Shown here one piece after another: positions 7,480 through 16,590 of a DNA stretch of 64,000 bases. This DNA comes from Alphaproteobacteria bacterium. Lineage in GTDB: Bacteria > Pseudomonadota > Alphaproteobacteria > CALKHQ01. The notes beneath the pieces are model-generated. The model had not been told where the DNA came from and did no database searches. It saw only the letters and a list, made by a program, of their open reading frames with translations. A program made the position numbers and the translations under genes. Within the stretch, counting starts at the first letter, position 1, and each line of letters begins with the position of its first letter. Location of the stretch: positions 1 through 64,000 of the forward strand of contig JAWKYB010000002.1 of the NCBI GenBank assembly GCA_041396705.1, read 5' to 3'.

Positions 7480-9933
7480 ATGAGCGACGCCAAGCATGCC
7501 GACGCCGGGGCCGCCCGCCCCGGCCACAACATCGCGCCGCCGCTGAGCGCCGAGGAACTGGAGACCCTGCGCGCGCTGGAACGCAAGATCCTGTGGCTGG
7601 CCTCGTGGACCATCCACAATGCCAACCACCTGCGGCCGAGTCCGGACGGACTCAAGGTCGGCGGGCACCAGGCGTCGAGCGCGTCGCTGGCCACGCTGAT
7701 GACCGCGCTCTACCTGCACGTGCTGCGCCCGGAGGACCGGGTGGCGGTGAAGCCGCACGCCAGCCCGGTGTTCCACGCCATCCAGTATCTGCTGGGCAAC
7801 CAGGACCGCGCGACGCTGGAGCGCTTCCGCGCCTATGGCGGCGCCCAGTCCTATCCGTCGCGGACCAAGGACCGCGACGACGTCGATTTCTCCACCGGCT
7901 CGGTCGGCCTCGGCGTCGCGGTCACGCTGTTCGCCGCGCTGATCCAGGACTACGTGCGGCTGAAGGGCATGGGGCTGGAGGCGGCGACCGGCGGGCGCAT
8001 GGTCGCGCTGGTCGGCGACGCAGAGCTCGACGAGGGCAACGTCTACGAGGCGATGCTGGAGGGCTGGAAGCACGACGTCCGCAACGTCTGGTGGGTGATC
8101 GACTACAATCGGCAAAGCCTGGACGCCGTGGTCAGCGACCGGCTGTTCACCCAGATCGACAAGCTGTTCGAGGCGGTCGGCTGGCGGGTGGTGACGCTGA
8201 AATACGGCCGCCGGCTGGAGGCTGCGTTCACGCGGCCCGGCGGCGCCGCGCTGCGCCGCTGGATCGACGGCTGCCCGAACTCGCTCTATGCGGCGCTGTG
8301 CTACAAGGGCGGCGCCGCCTGGCGCGAGCACCTGCTGCGCGACCTGGGCGACGAGCCAGGGGTCGCCGCGCTGATCGCCGCGCACGACGATGCCGCGCTG
8401 CACGCGCTGATGACCAACCTGGCCGGCCACGACCTCGAGACGGTGCTGGAGGCGTTCTCGGCCGCCGCCGGCGACGACGTGCCGACCTGCTTCATCTGCT
8501 ACACCATCAAGGGCCACGGCCTGCCGTTTGCCGGCCACAAGGACAACCACGCCGGCCTGATGAATCCGGACCAGATGGCTGCGTTCAAGCGGTCGATGGA
8601 CGTGGCCGACGGCGCCGAGTGGGAGCGTTTCGCCGGCCTCACCCTCGGCGAGCAGCGGCTGCAGGCCTTCCTCGACCGCGTGCCGTTCAACGCGCGCGGC
8701 ACCCGCCGGCACCCGGCGCCGCGGCTGGCGATCGAGCCGCTGCCCGCGGTCGGCCGGCCGGGCGAGACCGCCTCGACCCAGGAGGGCTTCGGCCGGGTGA
8801 TGAACGAGCTCGGCCGCACGACCGCCGCCTTCGCCGACCACATCGTCTCCACCTCGCCCGACGTCACCGTGTCGACCAACCTCGGCCCGTGGGTGAACCG
8901 GCGCGGCGTGTTCAGCCGCCACGACATGAAGGACGTGTTCCGCGAGGAGAAGGTGGTGTCGGCGCAGAGCTGGGCGATGTCGCCGAAGGGCCAGCACGTC
9001 GAGCTGGGCATCGCCGAAAACAACCTGTTCCTGGCGCTGGCGGCGATGGGGCTGTCGCACAGCCTGTTCGGCGCGCGGCTGCTGCCGATCGGCACCCTGT
9101 ACGACCCGTTCATCATGCGCGGGCTCGATGCCCTGAACTATGCCTGCTACCAGGACGCACGCTTCCTGCTGGTCGCGACGCCGTCCGGTGTCAGCCTGGC
9201 GCCGGAAGGCGGTGCCCACCAGTCGATCTCGACCCCGCTGATCGGCATGGCCCAGGACGGACTCGCCTATTTCGAGCCGGCCTTCATCGACGAGGTGCAG
9301 GCTGTGATGACCTGGGCGTTCGACTACATGCAGCGCGACGCCCATGACGAAACCGGGGGCGAAGGCCGGCCCGGCTGGCTGCGCGACAACGCCGGCGGCT
9401 CGGTCTATCTGCGGCTGAGCACCCGGCCGGTCGCCCAGCCCGAGCGCACGATGGACGAGGCGCTGGTCCGCCAGGTCATCGACGGCGGCTATTGGCTGCG
9501 CGAACCGGCGCCGGGGGCCGAGCTCGCCATCGTCTGCACCGGCGCGGTGACGCCGGAGGCCCTCGCCGCCTATGACCAGATCCTGGAGGACGTGCCCGGA
9601 GCCGGCCTGCTGGTGGTGACCTCGGCCGACCGGCTCAACGCCGCGTGGCATGCGGCAGAGCGCGCGCGCGAGGGCGCCGACGCCCGCGGCGCCGTGCCGT
9701 GCCACGTCGAGACCCTGCTCGCCCCGCTGGCGGCCGATGCCGCGCTGGTCACCGTGATCGACGGGCACCCGGCGACGCTGGCCTGGATCGGCGCGGTGCG
9801 CGGGCACCACGTCCAGGCGCTCGGCGTCGAGCATTTCGGTCAGTCGGGCAGCATCCCCGACCTCTACCGTCACCACCGCCTCGACGCCGACGCCATTCTC
9901 GACGCGGCGGCGCGGGCACTGCTCGACCGGTAG
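7480..9933 (+). CDS. ThDP-dependent transketolase / homodimeric pyruvate dehydrogenase E1-like protein
   Basis: An 817-residue enzyme with the single-chain transketolase/E1 layout. The ThDP-pyrophosphate domain has GDAELDEGN near residue 180 and the partner Asn in WWVIDYN. The pyrimidine domain has the catalytic Glu in HVELGIAENN (about 506). The C-terminal transketolase domain ends QSGSIPDLYRHHRLD. The sequence resembles AceE-type E1 proteins more than TktA. No E2 or E3 genes are adjacent, so the acceptor is unknown. The ATG at 7480 follows GGGGAGCGAGGG; the longer upstream frame is not supported. It diverges from the suf regulator. Confidence 0.85.
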   Translation: MSDAKHADAGAARPGHNIAPPLSAEELETLRALERKILWLASWTIHNANHLRPSPDGLKVGGHQASSASLATLMTALYLHVLRPEDRVAVKPHASPVFHAIQYLLGNQDRATLERFRAYGGAQSYPSRTKDRDDVDFSTGSVGLGVAVTLFAALIQDYVRLKGMGLEAATGGRMVALVGDAELDEGNVYEAMLEGWKHDVRNVWWVIDYNRQSLDAVVSDRLFTQIDKLFEAVGWRVVTLKYGRRLEAAFTRPGGAALRRWIDGCPNSLYAALCYKGGAAWREHLLRDLGDEPGVAALIAAHDDAALHALMTNLAGHDLETVLEAFSAAAGDDVPTCFICYTIKGHGLPFAGHKDNHAGLMNPDQMAAFKRSMDVADGAEWERFAGLTLGEQRLQAFLDRVPFNARGTRRHPAPRLAIEPLPAVGRPGETASTQEGFGRVMNELGRTTAAFADHIVSTSPDVTVSTNLGPWVNRRGVFSRHDMKDVFREEKVVSAQSWAMSPKGQHVELGIAENNLFLALAAMGLSHSLFGARLLPIGTLYDPFIMRGLDALNYACYQDARFLLVATPSGVSLAPEGGAHQSISTPLIGMAQDGLAYFEPAFIDEVQAVMTWAFDYMQRDAHDETGGEGRPGWLRDNAGGSVYLRLSTRPVAQPERTMDEALVRQVIDGGYWLREPAPGAELAIVCTGAVTPEALAAYDQILEDVPGAGLLVVTSADRLNAAWHAAERAREGADARGAVPCHVETLLAPLAADAALVTVIDGHPATLAWIGAVRGHHVQALGVEHFGQSGSIPDLYRHHRLDADAILDAAARALLDR

Positions 9934-10062
9934 CCGAACGGCCAAGGCTGCGGGCGGGCGCATCGCCATCGCCCGGCGCGATGGCAGCCATGCCGAACCG
10001 GCTATACCCGCCGCGGCGCCCGCGCCCTAGGTTGCCGGCCTGAGGAAAACGGGACGGCATCC

Positions 10063-11253
10063 ATGCGGCCAGCGCCGATCGAGACAGCCCGCCGCGGCCG
10101 CGCCGCAGGCGCGACCGTGGCGCAGGCGCACCGCGCCGCCTGGGCCGGCATGGCCGCCATGGCCGCCGCGCTGGGCATCGGCCGATTCGTCTACACACCG
10201 ATCCTGCCCGAGATGATGGACCAGCTCGGCCTCTCGTCCGGCGCCGCCGGGCTGATCGCCTCGGCCAACTTCCTCGGCTACCTGGTCGGCGCACTGGCAG
10301 CCGCCCTGCCCGCCCTGCCGGGCAGCCGCCGCACCTGGCTGCTGGCGGCGCTGTGGGCCAACGCGGCGCTGCTGGCCGCCACGGCCGCCAGCGGCTGGCT
10401 GCCGACCCTGCTGGCGCTGCGCTTCGCCGGCGGCGCGGCCAGTGCCTTCGTGCTGGTCTATGCCTCGGCGGCTGTGCTCGAGATCGCCGCCGGGTCGCGG
10501 GCGGCGGTCGCCATCCATTTCGCCGGAGTCGGCACCGGCATCGTCGTGGGCGCGGCCGTGGTCGGCGTCGTCGCCGCGCTCGGTGGCGACTGGCGCGCGG
10601 CCTGGCTGGCCGCCGCCTTGCCCGCCGTCGCCGCCGCCGTCGCCGTGCCCCGCCTGCTGCCGCCGGAGCCCGCCGCCGCGCCGGGCCCGGCGCCGGCGCT
10701 GCCCCGGCGCGGCGCCACCGGATTCGGCCGCGTCGTCCTGGCCTACGGCCTGTTCGGCTTCGGCTACGTCATCACCGCGACCTTCCTGGTGGCAATGGTG
10801 CGCAGCCAGCTGCAGCAGCCGCTGCTGGAAACGCTGGCCTGGGTCGCGTTCGGCGCGGCGGCGATCCCGTCGGTGGCGCTGTGGGGGCGCGTCGCCGGCC
10901 GGTTCGGCGTGCTCGTCGCCACTGCGATCGCCTGCGTGGCCGAGGCGGCCGGGGTCGCGATCGGGGCCGTCGGCGACGGCGCCGTGGCGCTGGCCGCCAG
11001 TGCGCTGCTGCTCGGCGGCACCTTCATGGGGATCACCGCCCTCGGCCTGCAGGCCGCCCGCACCCTGGCGGGCGGCGATCCGCGCCGCGCGCTCGCCGCC
11101 ATGACGGCCGCCTTCGGCGTCGGCCAGATCGTCGGGCCGACCGCCGCGGGCATGGTCCGCGACGCCGCCGGCACCCTGGCGCCGGCACTGTACGGCGCCG
11201 CGGCGGCGCTGGTCGCGGCCGCCCTGCTCGCCTGGTCGGCCGGTCGCCGCTAG
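10063..11253 (+). CDS. YbfB/YjiJ-type MFS transporter
   Basis: A 396-residue integral membrane protein with about 12 hydrophobic segments. The N-terminal block WAGMAAMAAALGIGRFVYTPILPEMM and the SANFLGYLVGA segment are typical of the MFS_4 (YbfB/YjiJ) group. Substrate is unknown in this group. The basic first 30 residues precede the first helix. Its stop overlaps that of the convergent DedA gene by three bases, so there is no room for a dedicated terminator between them. Confidence 0.85.
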   Translation: MRPAPIETARRGRAAGATVAQAHRAAWAGMAAMAAALGIGRFVYTPILPEMMDQLGLSSGAAGLIASANFLGYLVGALAAALPALPGSRRTWLLAALWANAALLAATAASGWLPTLLALRFAGGAASAFVLVYASAAVLEIAAGSRAAVAIHFAGVGTGIVVGAAVVGVVAALGGDWRAAWLAAALPAVAAAVAVPRLLPPEPAAAPGPAPALPRRGATGFGRVVLAYGLFGFGYVITATFLVAMVRSQLQQPLLETLAWVAFGAAAIPSVALWGRVAGRFGVLVATAIACVAEAAGVAIGAVGDGAVALAASALLLGGTFMGITALGLQAARTLAGGDPRRALAAMTAAFGVGQIVGPTAAGMVRDAAGTLAPALYGAAAALVAAALLAWSAGRR

Positions 11254-11912
11254 CGGTTGCGCTGCTCGATCACGCTCGCCGGGTCGTGGCTGTGGGCCGA
11301 GACGGTGCGCGCCAGCGCCCGCCGGTAGGACTGCTTGCCGCGCCAGTGCAGCACGCCGACGATACCCAGCACCAGCAGCAGCATGCCGAGCATGATGTAG
11401 CCGAAGTCGATCGAGCCGAGCGCGCTGGCGGCGAAATAGCCGAGCGCGTAGCCGCCCCAGGCGAAGCTGTTCGCCCAGATGAACGCCGCGATGAAGTTCA
11501 GCGCCGCGAAGCGGGCCCAGGTCAGCTCGCTCATGCCCATGCCCAGGCTGGCGAAGTTGCGTACGCCGTACATGAAGCGGTAGGTCAGGATGAACAGCGT
11601 GTGGTGGCGATGCAGCAGGTCGATGGCCAGCTGCACGCCGCCCTGGATGCGCGGAAAGCGGTGCAGGATGCGATTGCCGTAGCGGCGGCCGAGCAGAAAG
11701 TAGACCTGGTCGCCGCAGAAGCTGCCGGTCCACGCCGCGACGATCAGCCAGTAGATGTTGACCGGCGGCGGCGCCGGCGGCTGGCCGAGGCCTGCGACCG
11801 CGAGGGCGCCGGCGAAGATCACGAAGGTCTCGCCCTCCAGGAACGTCCAGATGAAGGTGATCCCGTAGAACAGAAAGCCGTACTCGGCGATGAGCTGCGC
11901 GATCTCCTCCAA
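11250..11912 (-). CDS. DedA-family membrane protein
   Basis: A 220-residue DedA/SNARE-associated (VTT domain) protein of the inner membrane. Family features seen: the early acidic motif FLEGETFVIFAG, GSFCGDQVYFLLGRRYG, and the basic stretch FILTYRFMYGVRNFASLGMG. DedA proteins act in membrane-potential homeostasis, lipid-carrier recycling and drug tolerance. The C-terminal 40 residues are polar. It is transcribed toward the MFS gene and overlaps it tail to tail. Confidence 0.92.
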   Translation of the reverse strand: MEEIAQLIAEYGFLFYGITFIWTFLEGETFVIFAGALAVAGLGQPPAPPPVNIYWLIVAAWTGSFCGDQVYFLLGRRYGNRILHRFPRIQGGVQLAIDLLHRHHTLFILTYRFMYGVRNFASLGMGMSELTWARFAALNFIAAFIWANSFAWGGYALGYFAASALGSIDFGYIMLGMLLLVLGIVGVLHWRGKQSYRRALARTVSAHSHDPASVIEQRNR

Positions 11913-12172
11913 GGGCGTCTCCTCCTGGCGTCCCTTCGGTCCGGGTGCTAGATGGCGATGGAACCGCGCCTTAGTGGGGCGGAACGATTACAGTAGCGTG
12001 ACCGATACGGGTTGACGAGACGTTTCGCCCCCCGAGCGGGCAGCGGCTTGCGGCACACCGATGCTTGCGATGCGGCTGGGCGATGGACCGGCCGCGCATT
12101 TGGCGCGACAGTGCGGCACGGTGCGCCGCCCGGCGCGCGCCGTGCCGACGCCACTTCCCGCGGACAGGTCCG

Positions 12173-13348
12173 ATGCTTTCGCCGCAGGCCGCCATCATGG
12201 TCGTGTTCTTCGTCCAGGCCTTCGCCGGCGGCGGCCTGTTCCCGCGCATTCCCGACATCCAGGTGGCGCTGGACCTGACCGAGGGCGAGCTCGGCCTGGT
12301 GATGATGGGCCAGCCGATCGGCGCGCTGACCAGCTTCGTCTTCGCCAGCTTCATCATCGAGCGGATCGGCCCGAAACCGCTGCTCGCCGCCTGCATTCCG
12401 CTGATCGCTGTGGCGACCGTGCTGCTCGCGCTGAGCGACAGCGGCGCCGTCGCCTTCGTGGTGATGCTCGGCTACGGCCTCAGTTTCGCGCTGGCCAACG
12501 TCGCCATGAACGTCGAGGCCGACCGGGTCGAGGCGGCGACCGGCCGCCGCGTGATGAGCCGCTGCCACGGCATGTGGAGCCTCGGCTTTCTCGCCGCCTC
12601 GCTGCTGGGCGCGGCGGCCCGCGGCATCCCGGCGCCGCCATTGCTGCACTTCGCCCTGGTCGCACCGGCGGTGCTGGCTATCGCCGCCGCGGTGATCTGG
12701 CCGATGCGCGCCTCGCCGCCGCGCGCCCATACCGGCACGGCGCGCAAGAAGGTGTTCGTGCTGCCGCGGCGGGCGACGTTCCTGCTGGTCGGCGTCATCC
12801 TGTCCGGCATCATGGTCGACGCCACCGTGCGCACCTGGTCGGTGATCTTCATGCGCGACACCTTCGCCGCGGCCGACTGGGTCGACGCGCTCACCCTGCC
12901 CGCCTTCCTGCTGACCCTGTCGGCGGGCCGCATGGTCGGCGACCGCCTCGCCGACCGCTTCGGCCCGGTCCGGCTGGCGGCCGGCCTGCTGGCCGTCGCC
13001 CTGGCCGGGCTGGCGCTGGTGCTCGCGTCGCAGAACCTGGCCGTCGCGCTGGCCGGTTTCGCGGCGCTCGGCATCGGCGTCAGCGTGGTCTACCCGCTGA
13101 CCATCTCGGCGGCGGCCCGCCTCGGCGACCGGCCGGCGTCGGAAAACGTGACCTCGATCACCATGGTCTCCAGCCTGATCATGCTCGGCGTGCCGACGCT
13201 GATGGGCTTCGTGGCAGAATCGTTCGGCATCCGCATGACCTTCGCCGTGCTGCTGCCGATCCTGCTGCTGGCCCTGGCGCTGACGCGGCAGCTGAGCCCG
13301 CGGCCGGTCTCCGCGTCCGGGGCGGCCGACACGGCCGTCGGGCGCTGA
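12173..13348 (+). CDS. MFS transporter, fucose-permease-like
   Basis: A 391-residue transporter with about 12 membrane segments, starting MLSPQAAIMVVFFVQAFAGGGLFPRIPDIQ. It resembles the FucP/YbjJ side of the superfamily. The open frame begins 36 codons earlier, but that extension is Arg/Cys-rich and soluble-looking, so the ATG at 12173 is chosen. The interior motif GRMVGDRLADRFG is a typical loop 8-9 MFS signature. The substrate cannot be told from the sequence. Confidence 0.85.
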   Translation: MLSPQAAIMVVFFVQAFAGGGLFPRIPDIQVALDLTEGELGLVMMGQPIGALTSFVFASFIIERIGPKPLLAACIPLIAVATVLLALSDSGAVAFVVMLGYGLSFALANVAMNVEADRVEAATGRRVMSRCHGMWSLGFLAASLLGAAARGIPAPPLLHFALVAPAVLAIAAAVIWPMRASPPRAHTGTARKKVFVLPRRATFLLVGVILSGIMVDATVRTWSVIFMRDTFAAADWVDALTLPAFLLTLSAGRMVGDRLADRFGPVRLAAGLLAVALAGLALVLASQNLAVALAGFAALGIGVSVVYPLTISAAARLGDRPASENVTSITMVSSLIMLGVPTLMGFVAESFGIRMTFAVLLPILLLALALTRQLSPRPVSASGAADTAVGR

Positions 13349-13358
13349 CGCGAAGCGG

Positions 13359-13832
13359 TCAGGCCAACCGGCGCTTCAGCGCCGTCAGCTGCGCCTGCCA
13401 CCATTCGCCGTGGCGCTGCAGGAAGATCGCGTCGGGAAAGCGGTGCCTGGCGACGTGCTCCTGCGGGACGCCGTCCCAGCCCAAATGCTCGACACTGACC
13501 CGGGTCTCCGCGCCGACCGCCTCGAAGCGCACCTCGACCTGCGTGTCCTGGCCCGGCCCGAAGCTCGCCTGGCGCCAGCTGAAGGCCAACCGCTCGCCCG
13601 GCTCCCACGCGGTGATCCGGCCGATCACGAATACGCTGCCGTCCGCCTTGGTCTCGATCAGCCGCCCCGTTCCGTCGGCGGATCGCTCGAACGACAGGCG
13701 GCCCGGCTCTCCCCTGGTGAAGGCGAACATGGCGTTCGGCCGCCACCACTGCCCGATCTCGTCGGTGAAGGCCGCGAACGCGCGGGCCGGCGACGCGGCG
13801 ACCCGCAGCGCGACCAGGATGCGCGCACTCAC
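13359..13832 (-). CDS. SRPBCC/AHSA1-domain protein
   Basis: A 157-residue START-like (SRPBCC) protein: it opens VSARILVALRVAASPARAFAAFTDEIGQWW and ends with a helix carrying WWQAQLTALKRRLA, both typical of Aha1-like proteins paired with ArsR regulators. The GTG at 13832 overlaps the ArsR stop as GTGA, which decides the start. With the ArsR and VOC genes it forms a three-gene unit seen widely in bacteria; exact function is unknown. Confidence 0.85.
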   Translation of the reverse strand: MSARILVALRVAASPARAFAAFTDEIGQWWRPNAMFAFTRGEPGRLSFERSADGTGRLIETKADGSVFVIGRITAWEPGERLAFSWRQASFGPGQDTQVEVRFEAVGAETRVSVEHLGWDGVPQEHVARHRFPDAIFLQRHGEWWQAQLTALKRRLA

Positions 13833-14164
13833 GCTTCGCCCTCCACATGCGCCTTGAACGCGGCAAGCTGGTCGGCCCACATCGTCTCGGTCCGTTCCAG
13901 CCAGCGCTTGAGGTCGGCCATCGGCGCCGGCTGCAGGCTGTAGATGCGCACCCGCGCGTCGAAGGCGGGGTGGCTATCGACGATCAGCCCGCTTTCGCGC
14001 AGGGTCCGCAGGTGACGGCTCATCGCCGGGGCGGTCACGCCGACGGCGGCCGCGAGCTCGCCGGCGCGATGCGGCCGCGCGCCGAGCAGCTCGACGATGC
14101 GCCGCCGCTGCGGGTCGGCCAGCGCCGCCAGCGTGTCGTCGACCGTCCGGGTCGCGGGCTTCAA
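13829..14164 (-). CDS. ArsR-family transcriptional regulator
   Basis: A 111-residue winged-helix regulator with LAALADPQRRRIVELLGARPHRAGELAAAVGVTAPAMSRHLRTLRESGLI. There is no metal-binding cysteine pair, so it likely senses something other than metal. The only start that gives a normal N-terminus is TTG at 14164, overlapping the VOC gene stop as TTGA. It probably controls its own small operon (VOC, ArsR, SRPBCC). Confidence 0.85.
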   Translation of the reverse strand: MKPATRTVDDTLAALADPQRRRIVELLGARPHRAGELAAAVGVTAPAMSRHLRTLRESGLIVDSHPAFDARVRIYSLQPAPMADLKRWLERTETMWADQLAAFKAHVEGEA

Positions 14165-14622
14165 ACCCAGCCTTCGATCTTCAGACCGCTCGCCCGCTCC
14201 GCGTCCTCGCGCGAGACGTAGCGCTTCGACTGGGCGAAGGTCCAGACGTGGCCCTCGCAGTCGCGTGCGCGATAGGTGCGGTCGCCGTAGAACTGGTCCC
14301 CGGGCTCCTGCAGGATCTCGGCGCCCGCGGTCCGGGCCCGCGCGCAATGGCCGTCGATGTCGTCGCGCAGATGCACGTGCACCGACTGGGTGTTGCGCCC
14401 GCCGACCGAGGCGGGGCTGGCGGTATGATCGGCCCATTCGCCGCCCAGCATCAGATAACCGTCGCCGAACCGCATCTCGGCATGCCCCAGGTTGCCGGCC
14501 TGGTCGGTGATCACCATCGTGCGCTCGAAGCCGAACGCACGTTCCAGCCAGTCCAGCGCGGCATGCGGATCGCGGTAGAACAGCGCGGACCCCATCGTCG
14601 GCCGGCCAAACGGATCGTCCAT
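14161..14622 (-). CDS. VOC-family (glyoxalase-like) protein
   Basis: A 153-residue PhnB-like glyoxalase/bleomycin-resistance fold protein: MGSALFYRDPHAALDWLERAFGF, a central MLGGEW, and GDQFYGDRTYRARDCEGHVWTFAQ near the end. Start at 14622 is chosen because AAGGAGCGAGG sits just upstream; the longer frame lacks a ribosome site. It is first in a minus-strand operon with ArsR and SRPBCC genes. The reaction is not predictable; such pairs often concern small-molecule detoxification. Confidence 0.85.
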   Translation of the reverse strand: MDDPFGRPTMGSALFYRDPHAALDWLERAFGFERTMVITDQAGNLGHAEMRFGDGYLMLGGEWADHTASPASVGGRNTQSVHVHLRDDIDGHCARARTAGAEILQEPGDQFYGDRTYRARDCEGHVWTFAQSKRYVSREDAERASGLKIEGWV

Positions 14623-14801
14623 GCCTCGCTCCTTCCTCATAGCCTCAAGCGCCTGGGGATCATGCATTTAATTATCATTTTCGGCAACTATTATCTCGAA
14701 TGGAAATTAAATGGCGTCGACAGGGAGCGAAAGAAGCGCCGGCGCGTTAGGCTCACGATCATATTCGCGACACATTATGCGGCCAGCTTCGGTCGGCTAG
14801 G

Positions 14802-16487
14802 ATGCCAGGGTTGTCGGATCGCGACGAGATGCACGGATTGAGAGTTCTGGGGCGCATGACGGCGGTGGCTGCGATGGCCGCCCTGCCGCTGCTTGCCCTG
14901 CCGGGCGCGCCGGCCCGCGCGGAGGTGACGGCCAGCGAGGTGCTGACCTGGTGTGACGGCGCCAGCCAGCCGGGCCAACTGGGCGCGATCAACGCCTTCC
15001 GCTGCGTCAACTACCTGCAGGGCGCGGCCGACATGGTCCAGGCGCTCGGCCGGGCCGACCTCGGCGCCTGCCTGGGCGGCGGCCAGTCCGCCGGCGCGCA
15101 GCTGATGGCCCGCTTCGTGCCCAGTCTGCGCGGCCGGCCGGGCAACGACATCGACGCCGTGCCGGTCGCCACCCATGTGGCGGACTGGCTGGCGCAGGAA
15201 TGCGGCGTGGCGCTGGCCTTTGCCGACGGTCCCGTCCCCGCGCCGGTCCCGGCCGACATCGTCGCGCGCGCCGCCACGCCGCCGGAGGGAGAGCCGCAGC
15301 CGTCCGCGGCGGCCACCGACCCGGCCACGGCCGAGGCGCTGCGCGCCGCCGAGGCGCGGATCGCCGAGCTTGAGGCCGCGCTGGCGGAAACCCAGGGCGA
15401 CGCCGCCGCCGCCACCGGCCAGCTGGTCGACATGCAGGCTGCGCTCGAGCTTGCCATGACCATGCGCGCCGACGACCAGGCCGCCTGTTCCGCCGATCGC
15501 GACGCGCTCAATGCGGCCGTCGCTGCGGCCGAGGCCGAGGCGGTCGACAGCGGCATGCGCGTGTCCGAGCTTGAGCTCGAACTTGAGGCGGTCGACGCCG
15601 AGGCGATCGCCCGCCGGCAGGAGATCGCGGCGGCTGAGACCCGGGTCGCGATGCTGACCGACGAGCTGGATGCCGCCGTCGCCGAACGCGACGAAGCGCT
15701 GGCCGATCTCACCGAGGCCAAGCGCGACGCCACCGCCTTGGCAGCGATCGTCGACGAGGCGCGCACCGCCGCCGATGCGGCGCGCGAAGCCGCCGACGCC
15801 GCCGCCACCCGCGGCGACCTCGCCGACGAGCGGGCGGCGCAGGCGGAATCGCGGCTGGCCGAGCTGGAGCAGCGGGCCGCCGATGCCGAGGCGCGGGCCA
15901 ATATCCTGCAGGCGACCCTGGCCAATGCGCAGGACGCGCGCGACCGGCTGCAGGCGGACCTGCAGACCCTGACCGCGACGACGGCCGACCAGAACGGGCG
16001 CATCGCCTCGCTGGCCGACGAACTGCAGAGCTGCCAGAGCACGGTCGCGAGCGTGGATATCCCGCGCGTGCAGCCGCCCGCCTTCACGCCGGCGCGGGCC
16101 GGTCCCCCGCCGGTCGTCGTCCCGACACCGCCCAGCGTGGTCACCAGCCCGCGCAACAGCACCATCGTGCAGGGGCCGCAGACCAATGCCGTGCCGCTGC
16201 CCTCGCCGAGCCAGCCGCGCCCGCTCGATGCGCTCGGCCTGCAGGCGTTGCGTCAGACCCAGCAGCAGGCGCTGCACCAGGCCGGCGTCGGCCAGCGCCG
16301 GCCCTGGACCAGCCCCGACGGACGCTACGAAGGCTATGTCGAGGTGCTGCAGGAGGGTTATGCCGGCCCGGACTACTGCCGCGAGATCTATTCGCTGGCC
16401 CGCTCCGGCGGCAGCATCGTGCACCAGAGCGCAGACCTGTACTGCCAGGCCGGCAACCTGTGGGTGTTCCGCCCCTTCGGCGGCTGA
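14802..16487 (+). CDS. Secreted Rap1a-like plus coiled-coil protein of unknown function
   Basis: A 561-residue protein with a signal peptide (MTAVAAMAALPLLALPGAPARAE). ATGs at 14802, 14829 and 14856 are all possible starts. Residues about 40-135 have cysteines and a pattern (TWCDG...RCVNYLQGAADM) like the Rap1a/Tai immunity fold. A long Ala/Glu-rich coiled coil fills about 180-420 (heptad-like AEARIAELEAAL, AQAESRLAELEQRA), then a Pro-rich linker. The C-terminal ~55 residues (GYVEVLQEGYAGPDYCREIYSLARSG...FRPFGG) contain two cysteines and resemble a surface-exposed domain. Likely periplasmic. No named function. Confidence 0.7.
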   Translation: MPGLSDRDEMHGLRVLGRMTAVAAMAALPLLALPGAPARAEVTASEVLTWCDGASQPGQLGAINAFRCVNYLQGAADMVQALGRADLGACLGGGQSAGAQLMARFVPSLRGRPGNDIDAVPVATHVADWLAQECGVALAFADGPVPAPVPADIVARAATPPEGEPQPSAAATDPATAEALRAAEARIAELEAALAETQGDAAAATGQLVDMQAALELAMTMRADDQAACSADRDALNAAVAAAEAEAVDSGMRVSELELELEAVDAEAIARRQEIAAAETRVAMLTDELDAAVAERDEALADLTEAKRDATALAAIVDEARTAADAAREAADAAATRGDLADERAAQAESRLAELEQRAADAEARANILQATLANAQDARDRLQADLQTLTATTADQNGRIASLADELQSCQSTVASVDIPRVQPPAFTPARAGPPPVVVPTPPSVVTSPRNSTIVQGPQTNAVPLPSPSQPRPLDALGLQALRQTQQQALHQAGVGQRRPWTSPDGRYEGYVEVLQEGYAGPDYCREIYSLARSGGSIVHQSADLYCQAGNLWVFRPFGG

Positions 16488-16590
16488 TCAACCGCTCGCC
16501 AGCGGCAACGGCCATGCGCTAGTCTCGCTGCGTTGCCGCCGACTCCCCGGTTGGCGGCAAATTGCAGCTGGCGAACGCCCGGAGCCCCGC

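Noticed and set aside
7444..9969. 841-codon antisense frame opposite the transketolase-like gene
   Set aside because: A shadow frame caused by third-position GC; the product is His/Arg/Gly-rich without any known domain, while the plus-strand protein has full catalytic motifs.
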